In this document: positions 11,501 through 23,500 of the stretch, one piece after another | Layout of the letters: the number at the start of each line of letters is the position of its first letter | Position numbering within the stretch: position 1 is the first letter of the stretch | Assembly: GCA_905116865.2 (NCBI GenBank) | Contig: CAJHNH020002527.1 | Location: 1 to 64,000 of the forward strand | Source of the DNA: Candidula unifasciata | Lineage: Eukaryota > Mollusca > Gastropoda > Stylommatophora > Geomitridae | Length of the DNA stretch: 64,000 nt | Direction: 5' to 3' | The notes under the pieces: generated by a model | Seen by the model: only the letters and a program-made list of their open reading frames with translations | The model's database searches: none | Told to the model about the DNA's origin: nothing | Program-made: the position numbers and the translations under genes

Positions 11501-14500
11501 CGGATCGTTAGAAATGTTGAGAGCCACTGCTTTAGACGTTTTCTGAAGTAAACGCCCTTGACCTTGTCTCCTCAGCCACCTGGCCTTCGACAACAAGCTG
11601 TTCAACATCAAAGACGTGGAGGCCGATATCATGGATCCACAACAAAGATATGTGCTGGAATGTTGTCACCGTGCTCTAGAGGACGCCGGCATCACCCGGG
11701 ATCAGATCAAGGGCTCTAACACCAGTGTCTACATGGGTAAGTGTCTCTTTTATCTGTTTGACAGTCTGTGTGTCCTAAGTGTCTGTATTTACTTTAGACT
11801 TCCTCGCCTCCTTCTTCTTCTCTTCCACCTTGTACCTTAGCAAAGTCTTAGGGGAAGATGTAACGCTCGGTGATGAGCTCTGTCAAGAGCACTATTAAGA
11901 TTGGTTTTCATTTCTGTAAGTCTGTTTTTAAATACCAACACTCCTTATTTTCCGAGGTCTTCCGCTCGCTCTATACCCGTTGTAACGTTTTAGTGTGGCT
12001 CGTTGTGGCTGATAGTACCAGGGCATTCTTGTTAGGTGTCCAAACCACTTCATTCGTTGTTCTTTGGTGACCTATAAGACTGGCTTTATTTCTAAAATTC
12101 GTCTGATTGCCTGATTTCGAATTCTGTCTTTTCTTAAAACTCCTCAGCTCGTCTAAAGCATTTCATCTTTGTTGTCACAATTTTACTTTCATTAGAGGAT
12201 GTAAGTGTCCACGTTTGACACTGATAGCATAGTGTTGGCCAAAAAATAGTTCTGATAAGATTCCTCTTGGTACTCCGAGGTATTTGCTTGTGTGTCAACA
12301 AGGGAGTTAGTTGTCCAGTTACTTAATTAGCTTAGGCAAATCTCAAACTAGTTTCTTTGTCCAGTTCTCCATCGGATGTAAAAATTGCTCTCAAATACTT
12401 GAATTTCTCTGTTTGTCTTAAAGCGCTTTTTTTACCTAAATTTTATTTTTAAATGGTATATATTGACAGTATTTCTCATTCCTAATGTTAGCGGTGTATC
12501 TAAAATTATTGGTTAACATTAAGTAGTTTCTTATATTTATTTGGATGTTTCCTTCTCGGTTCAGCATGCGTTTCATCAGAGTATTTTGCATTGTTTTCTC
12601 TAAGTACAGCATACTCTTTCCAGGCTAATAGGTATCTTTCTCTCAGAGTACAGTAAACCATTTCCCTCAGGGTACAGGGTATATTGCCCTATGGGCAAAC
12701 TAAACGCTTTCTTCAGGACACTTGACATGTTTTTCTGGGTACATCATACAGTTATCAGGGTTCTGTTTATATTTCTCTGTGGGTACAGTATACACACGCC
12801 AGTGTGTCACCGGTGTCTTCATGGGAAGCAAAGCATAGTGACACTGCACCTTACAAAGCATGTCGTAAGACGCGACTGAGGGAAGGGTGGGGTTTGAGGT
12901 TGGCTACCTCATCCTGTAAAAACAATAGCCATAATAACCAACCAACCACGGATAGGTCAAAAAGAGAAGCAAGAAAAACCCAGACAACCAAGATGAATGG
13001 GGATTCTTCAAGTAGAAGATGTATGACACCGTGTTGAGAAAGCCGAAAGAAGTCCTGATCGTCGACATACCTCCTTTCAGCTAGGAAAACCTCCAGATCT
13101 AGCACCTGGAATGTAAGAACTCTCCAAGGCCAAAAAACACATAAAGAAGAGAGCTGGAGAATGAAGTTAGAAAGATGGGGAGGACATAGGGAGAGCTCCA
13201 TGTAATGGCAAAGGATAGAACGACTTGGCCCGAGTTGGTTAAAGACCTATGCTCCATAGGGGGATAGAAAGGCAGAAGTAGAAGAAGAAGTTAGATACAC
13301 AGTCTCCAGGTTACCAGGTCTCTAACAGTATTTCCACATTATAAGCCTGTTTAGATTATCGCAGGATAATGCCCTAATTTATGTTTTGAGATTTGCAATT
13401 ATGTGCATCTCCAATGTAAAGGGGAAAAAAAAACATTCAGGATTAAGGGCTTTTGATCACACACGAACAAGTCTTTCATCTGGTTGTAGAACAATTGGTG
13501 TTACCAACAGAAAACGCTGTGTGAATTGCACTGAGTATGCCTCTGAAAGATCCTGTAGGCTTCATTCTCTATTGTAGGCGAGCCTGCAGTTCTCAGTGAA
13601 GAACTTCTGGATAATAAGTAAAATGGGGATATTTTGTTGTTGTTGACTGCAGGCGCCATGAACCAAGACTACCGCAGCGAGTTCAACGCCCCCTCCATGG
13701 TACCAGACAACTACGCAGTGACTGGAGTCTCCAGCAGCATCATCGCCAACAGAGTGTCCTTTGTCTATGACCTGCGGGGGTCATCTGTTACCTTGGATAC
13801 CGCCTGCTCATCTTCTCTAGTGGCCATTGATCTGGGATATATGGCTCTAAAAGCCGGTAAGAGGCGAATGTTTGTTTTGTGTTTCCTTGTCTTCGTTCAC
13901 TGTTTCCCCTAAATTTTGTTTGGTCTTTTAGATTCACGTTATATTTCTAGTTAGAGGAATCAAGGAGCTTAATCCTAGTTCAGAAACATAATAATAATAG
14001 TAATAATAATACTAAAGCTGCACTTTCCCATCCCGCCCCTGAAAAAGTGCCAAAATTCACCACTTTTGGGGTGTAGGCAGGGGTTTTTAAGCCTGAGGTT
14101 TTCAGCCCGCATGGCTAGGGCTGTCACCACAGACTCCGCGGGTTAAAATGTAATTGTTGCCTCCTGAATTTACAAAAAACGCAAGACATTGCTGAGGATT
14201 CGAACCTGGGTTTTCATAAAAACCTGACGTTCTTAGCACTTCGCCCAGCGGCTCCTAGCAATAATGATAAAAATAAGTATTTTAATACAGTTCTAAATGG
14301 GCAATAAATAAAGTATTATGTTTGAAATCATTTGAAATGTATAAATAAATACTTGTAATGAGATTTTCTGCACATCGATGACCGTAACCGCTTACCTCCC
14401 TCCCAAAATAGTTGACGGGGGATGGGGGAGATGTCATGAGGCCTTTTTGCCCCCCCCCCCCTCCCCCGCACTCCCACATCTTACTCCCCGAGCGCCTAAA

Positions 14501-17500
14501 CTGGCATTTGATCTATGACTAATGGGATGGATGCTTATACGCCCTCATTCCTAGACTAATTAGCAAAAGTTGCTTCGAAGTCTAAGTGCCAACAAACAAT
14601 CAGCCTACAATTAAGCTAGATCTGTAAAATGTATGTGCGTGCAAAGCACAAGCTCTGGTCCAGAATTGGATGAACAACAAGAACTTTCCGCCGGCGTCTA
14701 CAGATATGAAGGCTACAAACAAGATTCTGTTAGGCGAAGATTTCGTCAGCTGTTGACAGACAATTTTTTTTTTTTTGTCTGTCGCACAGGAGTCTGTGAC
14801 ATGGCCATCTGTGGTGGGGTCAGCTCCATCCTGTGTCCTGATCTCTTCATCCATCTCAGCAAGGCTCGCATGGTTTCTGCCAAAGGCCAATGCTTCGCCT
14901 TCTCCGACCAGGTGGACGGGTACACCCGTGGCGAGGGCTGTGGGGTCGTCATCCTAAAGAGATACCAAGATGTAAGTGTTCTGTTTTATTATCATCACCA
15001 TCATAGCCATTATGATTATCCTCTTCATCATCATCATATATCATCATCAAGTAGTCATAGAAGGTCCTTTGCATAATATCTCTTTCATGACAGTCTGTAT
15101 GAAAGAAGCTCTATCTTTCTCCATGTCTCAAATGTCAATGGAATCACATATATCCTGTGCCCACCTTCGTGCAGGTCGCCATCTGCCCCCTCCTTTCTGG
15201 CGCTGTGCCTGCTGCTATTGTTTACCAGTCCACCTATTTTGCTTGATCTGGCCAGAATATCTCAACTACGGAGACAAGACGCTGCCTATCATTATTATGA
15301 TAATGACTTCCATTATTCTTTTTCCGGAGCAGCCTGCACATTCGTTTTTTTTTTTTTTGGGGTGGGGGGTGGGGGGGGGGTGGGGGGGGGGGTCTCATTG
15401 GTAAAGGTAAAGGTAAAGACGGGAGATGTAAACTAACGTCACTGCACACGTTTATAAACCACAAGTGCTCTGTCACCAATACGGACAGCTGATAGGAAAC
15501 TGTCCGCCTGTGTCGCCGTTCGCACGTAACTCCGTAGCTACAGCGACGTTCCTTTATTTGCCCCAGAGTATCAACTCTGGTACATTTGTCCTAGAGGCTG
15601 GGTGAACACCGGGAACCGCCCAGTTTCGAACACCGGCCGCAGCTGGATTTGAAAGCGAGCCTCCTATCGACTGCGCTAACGCTCTGTCTCATTGTGTCCT
15701 TATTGAGCTATTATTGTTTCACTTCAGTTTTTAGATGTATATTCATGTAAGCTAAAAAAAAAAAAAAAAACATGTTTTGTATGTTAACTTTGTTCTGTAG
15801 TCTAGCAAAGACCCATCTACACAAATACAGTAACATTAATGATGTCTGTTAACGTTGTGCTACAGTTCATGTAAGACCCATATCTACACAACTACTGTAG
15901 CATTACTGCTATTCGTTAACTTTAGTCTCCTTGGCGAAGTGGTTAAACCATTTGCCTTGCGCTCCGAACGTGTGGGTCCATTCATAGCTTCTCTACGGTA
16001 ACAAAGTTCACCAAAGACCTCTCTAAACAACTACAGTAACAGCGCGGATGTTGGTTACCTTTGTGCTATAGAATATCAAAGACTCCTCTAAACAATTACA
16101 GTAACAGCACAGATGTTGGTTACATTCTTTTCAGGCTATTAAAGACAAGAACAAAATCTGGGCAACAATTGATTCCTTCTCTAACCAAGATGGCGGCACG
16201 GTAACGCCCATGTCCAAGCCGTCAGGAGAGCAGCAGGTTAGACTTCTGGAGGAGATCTACAGTAGAAACAGGATTGATCCCAAACGTCTGGCTTACATTG
16301 AAGCACACGGTGAGTAACAAACAAAACATGTTGACAAACAAGTATTACTTATATTGTTTGTGCTGACAGGAGACATCGGCGTATGCACCGCGTCAACGTA
16401 AGAGTTTGAGGGTATTCTAACACATGTTTCCTTGACTACTTGTTTAGAGTGCATGGTGCTTCAATTTTATACCACTACTTCTCGTCGGCTTCAAGTTGTT
16501 ATAGGTAAACCCCCTGCACGTTCCATAGTATGGAGGAAAAGGGGGGGGGGGGGTGTTAGGATTAGGCTCAGTATGTCGCAATTCATTTAACACTCGCCCT
16601 AACCCTACACCCCCCCCCCCCTTTTTTCGTCTTTTATAATATGGTACTGTCCTGTGAAACCCCTTGGGGTGCCTATCTAGGAAATCTCGAAGCCGACGAG
16701 ATGTGGTCGTGTAAAATTAAAATACCGGCTACACTGCAACAGCGTATCTAAATAAGGTTTGATTTAAGTTAGCAGAAACTCCCTACATATAAGTAAGTGA
16801 GATTGGGTCATCAGGTTTCGGCTGCAACCCTGGCCGAGACAATAAGAAAAACAGGAAGTCTTAAAAGTTTTCCTATAAGAAAACGGATAAACAGAGACAA
16901 TGTGACGACATGTTTTCAGTATCGATCAACAGGTAAGTATGTAGCTGTACCCCACTGGGACATCACACAAGCGATAAACAACCCAGAGTGCCATCATGCG
17001 AATGAGGATCACCCGTGGAGAGGTCCCAGAAACCCCTTTTAGCTGTGTAGGTCATATCTATGGCTAGGCCATATTTATGACCCGGCTATATTCAGGTCCC
17101 CATGGAAAAGTCAGGGCGGGGTTTCAAAATAACAAAAAATTGTATCCAATAAGCTGACGACTTCACGTATCGATCAACAAAATGATAACCTAAAAAACCT
17201 GCATAGAGCTAAGTACTGTTTTATATATTATATTTTTAAAAAAATATAAATATTTCCCTTGTGTCGTTATTTCCTACGGCAATTTTCTTTTCATTCCTAG
17301 ACTATTCAGAACCTACGTATTTTAACTCCAAGACTGCGACTATTGCTGTCGACACTGGTACATCCGAACCCAGTAAATAAACAGACAGCTGTTCTAGAAG
17401 CCGTATGACCTGTAGCCAAAGCAAAGTGGCTAGCATGCTGGCCTGGTAGAGTTTCTAGTATGCTGGCCTGATAGAGTTTCTAGTATGCTGGCCTGGTAGA

Positions 17501-20500
17501 GTTTCTAGTATGCTGGCCTGGTAGAGTTTCTAGTATGCTGGCCTGGTAGAGTTTCTAGTATGCTGGCCTGGTAGAGTGGCTAGTATGCTGGCTTGGTAGA
17601 GTGGTTAGTATGCTGGCCTGGTAGAGTGGCTAGTATGCTGGCTTGGTAGAGTGGTTAGTATGCTGGCCTGGTAGAGTGGCTTGTATGCTGGCTTGGTAGA
17701 GTGGTTAGTATGCTGGCTTGGTAGAGTGGCTAGTATGCTGGCCTGGTAGAGTGGCTAGTATGCTGGCTTGGTAGAGTGGTTAGTATGCTGGCCTGGTAGA
17801 GTGGCTTGTATGCTGGCCTGGTAGAGTGGTTAGTATGCTGGCTTGGTAGAGTGGCTAGTATGCTGGCCTGGTAGAGTGGTTAGTATGCTGGCTTGGTAGA
17901 GTGGTTAGTATGCTGGCTTGGTAGAGTGGTTAGTATGCTGGCTTGGTAGAGTGGCTAGTATGCTGGCCTGGTAGAGTGGCTAGTATGCTGGCTTGGTAGA
18001 GTGGTTAGTATGCTGGCCTGGTAGAGTGGCTTGTATGCTGGCCTGGTAGAGTGGTTAGTATGCTGGCTTGGTAGAGTGGCTAGTATGCTGGCCTGGTAGA
18101 GTGGCTAGTATGCTGGCTTGGTAGAGTGGCTAGTATGCTGGCCTGGTAGAGTGGCTAGTATGCTGGCCTGGTAGAGTGGCTAGTATGCTGGCTTGGTAGA
18201 GTGGTTAGTATGCTGGCCTGGTAGAGTGGCTAGTATGCTGGCTTGGTAGAGTGGTTAGTATGCTGGCCTGGTAGAGTGGCTTGTATGCTGGCCTGGTAGA
18301 GTGGTTAGTATGCTGGCTTGGTAGAGTGGCTAGTATGCTGGCCTGGTAGAGTGGCTAGTATGCTGGCTTGGTAGAGTGGTTAGTATGCTGGCCTGGTAGA
18401 GTGGCTTGTATGCTGGCCTGGTAGAGTGGTTAGTATGCTGGCTTGGTAGAGTGGCTAGTATGCTGGCCTGGTAGAGTGGCTAGTATGCTGGCTTGGTAGA
18501 GTGGTTAGTATGCTGGCCTGGTAGAGTGGCTAGTATGCTGGCCTGGTAGAGTGGTTAGTATGCTAGCCTGGTAGAATGACTAGTATGCTGGCCTGGTAGA
18601 ATGGCTTGTATGCTGGCATATTAGAGTGGCTAGTATGCTGGCTTGGTAGAGTGGCTAGTACACTGGCATATTTGAGTGACTAGTATGTTTGTCTGGTAGA
18701 GTGGCCAGTATGCTTGCCTGGTAGAGTGGTTTGTAAAAACTGGAATGGTAAAGTTGCTTTACGGTTGTCTTGGAAGAGTGGCTAGTGCACTGATCTGGTA
18801 GAGTAGCTTGTACACTGGCCTGATAGAGTGGCTTGTACACTTACCGGGTAGAGTAGTTTGTACACTGGCCTGATAGAGTGGCTAGTACACTTACCGGGTA
18901 GAGTAGTTTGTACACTGGCCTGATAGAGTGGCTAGTACACTTACCGGGTAGAGCGGCTAGTATGTTCGCCTGTTAGAGTGACTAGCATGCTGGGCTTGTA
19001 GAATGACTACAACACTGGCCTGGCAGAATGGCTAGTATGCTGGCAGGATAACCCATTTGCTAGTTCACTAGCTATGTAATTCTATCGTCAAACGTTAGAA
19101 TCTCATTGAGTCGTTTTTTGACTAGATTCGGCGTACCGATGATCTGAGGACAAGGAAACCGCTAGCAGACAAAGCTCTGGGATACAAAGGCAGTCTTGAC
19201 CACATCAACAGTATATTGATGACGGGGAGCATACACATACATACATCAAAGTATAGCCAAGTGAACATTCGTCGTTTAGGACGTTACTTCCAGGGTCCCA
19301 TTGTGTAGCCATTCATAACAGTGGTCGCTGCCTACTTCTGGACTCCATCGTGTGGCCATTCACGAACACATTATATAAAGACATTTTTATCACAATTAAG
19401 GGGGCAGGACTAACCAATAGTCAGCTTCGTTTTCATCCGCAAACCTTCAATGTTTTCCTACACAGGTTTTCTGACAGGTCTTTTCTCACAGTGTTAAATG
19501 TTTACCTACACGTCCTTTCTCCCAGTGTTGCAGTTTTACTTATAGGTCCATTCTCAGTGCGTCGATAGTTTTCCATTATGTCGCTGGCTACATATATTAT
19601 GTAACGATATATCTGATCCCATGCATTTCTCACACACACGTTCTTGTCTTTGGTTTCTCCCTACTTTAGGAACTGGGACCGTTGTCGGTGACTTCACTGA
19701 AGTCAACGCCTTGGGCAAGTTCTTCAAAATAAAGCAAGCAGAGCAGTATCGTTACCTCGGCTCCGTGAAGACCAACATTGGGCATCTGGAATCAGCTGCC
19801 GGATCTGCGGGTCTAATCAAAGTTCTTCTGATGATGAAACACTCAAAGATTGTGCCTTCTCTGCATTTCGACAGACCCAATCCAAATATTGATTTTAATG
19901 GCTTTAACCTGCGGGTTCCAACAAAAGTCATTGCTTGGCAAGCTGTGACTAAACTGGCCAGTGTCAGCTCTTATGGCTTTGGTGGTACAAACTGTCATGC
20001 AATCATTGAAAGTCATGGCCAGCCTCCTAGTATCAGTAGTGACGTGAAAGCAGAAAGTATCGTCTGCTTTTCTGCAATGAACCTGGAGTCACTCAAGGGC
20101 AGCATGAAAGACTTTGTTAATTATCCAAACGTACAGTCCATGAATATTGAAGACCTGTCGTTGACGTCCACCAGACATCGCGACCACTTCTCTGTACGCC
20201 AGGCTTTTGTGGCCAACACTACGGAGAGTTTACTAGGCCAAGTGGTGGATGAAATGGCGAAGGTCAAGCATGATTCCACAGATGCCAGAAAGCCAAAGAT
20301 TGTGTTTGTCTTTAGTGGAATGGGGACTGCCTGGGCTGGAATGGGCAGAGATTACATGTCTAACAGCAAGGTATTTAGAGATAAGATCAGGGAAATTGAC
20401 AAATTTCTGGGTGGTTATGTCCCCTGGACGGTGGAAGATCGCTTATGCACGGAGTATGATACAAACGATGAGATGTTCTGGCCGATTGCAATATGTGCTT

Positions 20501-23500
20501 GTCAGATAGCAACAGCGCATCTTTGGATGAGTTTGGGTGTCACCCCAGACTGTACCGTGGGTAGTTCTGTGGGTGAAGTAGCTGCCGCCCACATTGCTGG
20601 ACGTGTATCCTTGTCTGATACAGTCAAAGTCATTTATCATAGATCTAAACTTTTGGCCAGGCTTGTTGGATCTGGCCGGATGATCTTGTTTAGAGGAGTT
20701 GGCATTGAGGATGTTGATCAAATTGTCAACAAGTGGCCAGGCAAGGCAAATGTCTCTGTAAGAACTAGCCCAAGGACTTGCGCGGTCAGTGGTCAGACTG
20801 ACATCATAGCTGCCATCGAAGATGATGTGAGAAAACTGGCGAAGCTGCAAAAAGTGGACATTGAAGTCATCGATCTGAACCTCCCTCTTGCCTACCATAG
20901 CCATTGTGTGGATGGGTGCAAGGATGAACTGAGGCAGGCACTCAACGGCACTGGACCTTGTCTCTCAGCAGCTGGTATAGACATGATTTCCAGTGTAACG
21001 GGCGAATTTATCAACGGACCGGTCAATGCGGAATACTGGGTGGACAATGTTCGTGAGCCGGTACTCATCATGGAAGCCCTGAAGAAATCCTTTATAGATG
21101 AGGACAACACCGTGTACATTGAAGTCGGCTCCAAACCTCTGATGGCGGCTCATACAGATGACATATTTCCTGGGAAGAATGTCAAGGTGGTTGTGTCCAT
21201 GCGCTCTAAGGGAACATGGAAAACATTTCTGGAAGCTCTAGCTAAAGCTTACAAACATGGTTGCAGTGTCGACTGGAAGAATCTGCCCCAGTCTGGGCAT
21301 CTCCTGACCGCAGTTCCTCGCTACAGCTTCAACCCCAGAAGATGTCTGCATCACTCAGAGACTTCATCAATGACAATGGCTGGAATCAATTTCTTGAAGA
21401 GAGATCATCCGTTTGTGTTTCCAGTGGAATCCACAAACAAGCACAAGGTCTTTCTGACACTTGCAACATTCAGGTCTGTGTTTGACCACAAAGTGGCTGG
21501 TCAGCTAATTATCCCAGGTGCTCTCTATGTTGAGTGCGGTTTTGCTTTGAGCAAACAGATAAGCCTCAGTGAAGCAGAGCACTACTCTGTGTCGGCGACA
21601 TTTGAACAGGCCTGCCATTTTACAGAGAAAGAACCCGTTGTGTTCACGCTTGATGTCAGCGCCTCTCAGACTATAGATACCAGCTCCTCTTTCAAGAGCT
21701 ACAGAATTGCAATCATGCACCACAAGACGCGCTTTGCGACGGTTCAACTACATCCACACTATGCCCCAAAGGACAAAGTGGCCGTCAACATTCCACAAGT
21801 GATGATTCGATGTCAGGAACTCTTCAACAGAAACGACATTTACGACAAGCTGACCAGGTTCGGCTTTAACTACGGCCCTCTCTACAAGCTTCTCTATGAG
21901 GCTAGGAAAGGTAATGAAGAATGTATTGTCCGTGCAATGATTCCTGACGAACTTGTCCATGAGTGCGCTGCCACGATAGTGCACCCGTCCTTGCTAGACG
22001 TTATGATTCAGACATTCATTGTTCTCTTAGAAGAGAGCGGGGACAGGAAAGAATTACTACCCATCTCCATAGGAAAGGTGACGCCTTACAGGACTTTTGA
22101 AAAGCAAATGTACATCTACACAACTGTCAAGGATCGTTATGGCAAGATGATAATATTTGACAGCAAACTGACAACACTGGATGGGGACATAATTGTAGAA
22201 ATGGAGGATCTGACCCTGAAATTCCTGTCTGCAGAGACCAGCAATGATGAACACAGCACAGAGCACATCTCCAGAAGTCACTGGGTGATGAAAGTACCAG
22301 ACTACCCCTACACTCAGCAAACAGATCCACAGATTCTGTACATGAGCAATGAATCTGTGCCCCCTGAGGTGACAAGTATTGAGTACAGTATCGATGAAGA
22401 CTGCAGTGAAACAATCATAAGACACATGGACTCTCTTAAGAAAAACCGCATCCTAGACACTTTTCGCTTGATTATTTTCAACATCAGCTTTAAGTTTGAT
22501 GAATCTGTAGAAGCAGCAGTAATCCAGTCAAAGATTGTAAACCTCTGCATGGTCCTGAAAAGTGTCTTCTGTTTTCCCCTAAAAATCCCCGTCCATGTTT
22601 TCACAAGATGGGCCCTCCCTGCTGAATATTCATCGTCTAACAGGGACAACATCAACCCTGTAATGACTTCAGTCTGGGGGATGATTAGAAGCGCTATCCA
22701 GGAACAGGCTGCAGACATTTCTGTGTTTGATCTCCATTTACCACAGGCACAGTGTTCTCTGGATCGCATGACTTCCATCTCTAACTTTGTTCACAAGAAT
22801 GAGGATCTAAAACGCTTCAATGAATGGCTGGTCACAGAAAACAGAATGTTTGTTCACGAGATTATCTCACTCACCAACAATACCGTACCGGTCTTCAGGC
22901 ACATCTCTGCGGACAGACACAAACATGTCCTACAAGTCTCTAACGGACCTCTGGGCTCCACGGAAACATTTTGTGTGTATGATGAAAGCGAAATTTGTGG
23001 CAACAGTCAAAATAATTTGGAGATTAACGTCACAGATTCAGTTATCCTTCACCCAAAACTGTTCAACCTGTCAGTGCCGTACAGTACCATGGTACCACAC
23101 AGGAGTCACTTGGGGAATGGAAGTGTTGTCTTTGTTCTAGAAACAAGAGGCAAACAAGATGACACTAGTGAAAATGGAAGTCACTGGGAGATCATGTCAT
23201 GTTACCCATCTCCTATGGGGTCGCAGATCTCTGTGCCAGCTGAAGCTACTGTGCCGAGAGAGATGTTTGAGGATTACACAAATGGCGACCTCGTCAGGCT
23301 CTCTGTGCTGATGACCCTGTCTGAATACATTAAGGGCAACTCCCTTACAATCCTGACGTCGTCATCTACAAAAGGATTTGGTCAAATACTATGTGATATT
23401 CTGGCTTTTAAAGATAAGAAGCAGACAAGACACATCCAGCTTCTAACTCCTGAACAAGTAGAAAGTGGTCAGAGTTTAAACAGGACGGTGGTGTCGCTGG

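Larger units (their letters stand above)
16310..19669. other. AFPK gene 1, intron 5
   Basis: 3.4-kb intron. It holds poly-G and poly-C runs (16541-16552 and 16609-16622), repeat B (16931), the 25-bp minisatellite (17420-19055), and at 19430-19570 a degenerate tandem repeat of splice-site-like 'TTTCTCACAG' blocks. Confidence 0.7.

Noticed and set aside
19621..19669. ATG at 19621 as the AFPK start
   Set aside because: It lies in the intron upstream of the CTACTTTAG acceptor. The true N-terminus is encoded by five upstream exons that join in frame.
22240..22900. A methyltransferase domain between DH and KR
   Set aside because: No glycine-rich SAM-binding motif. The length and the VWGMIRSA and RMFVHEI blocks fit a structural pseudoKR instead.
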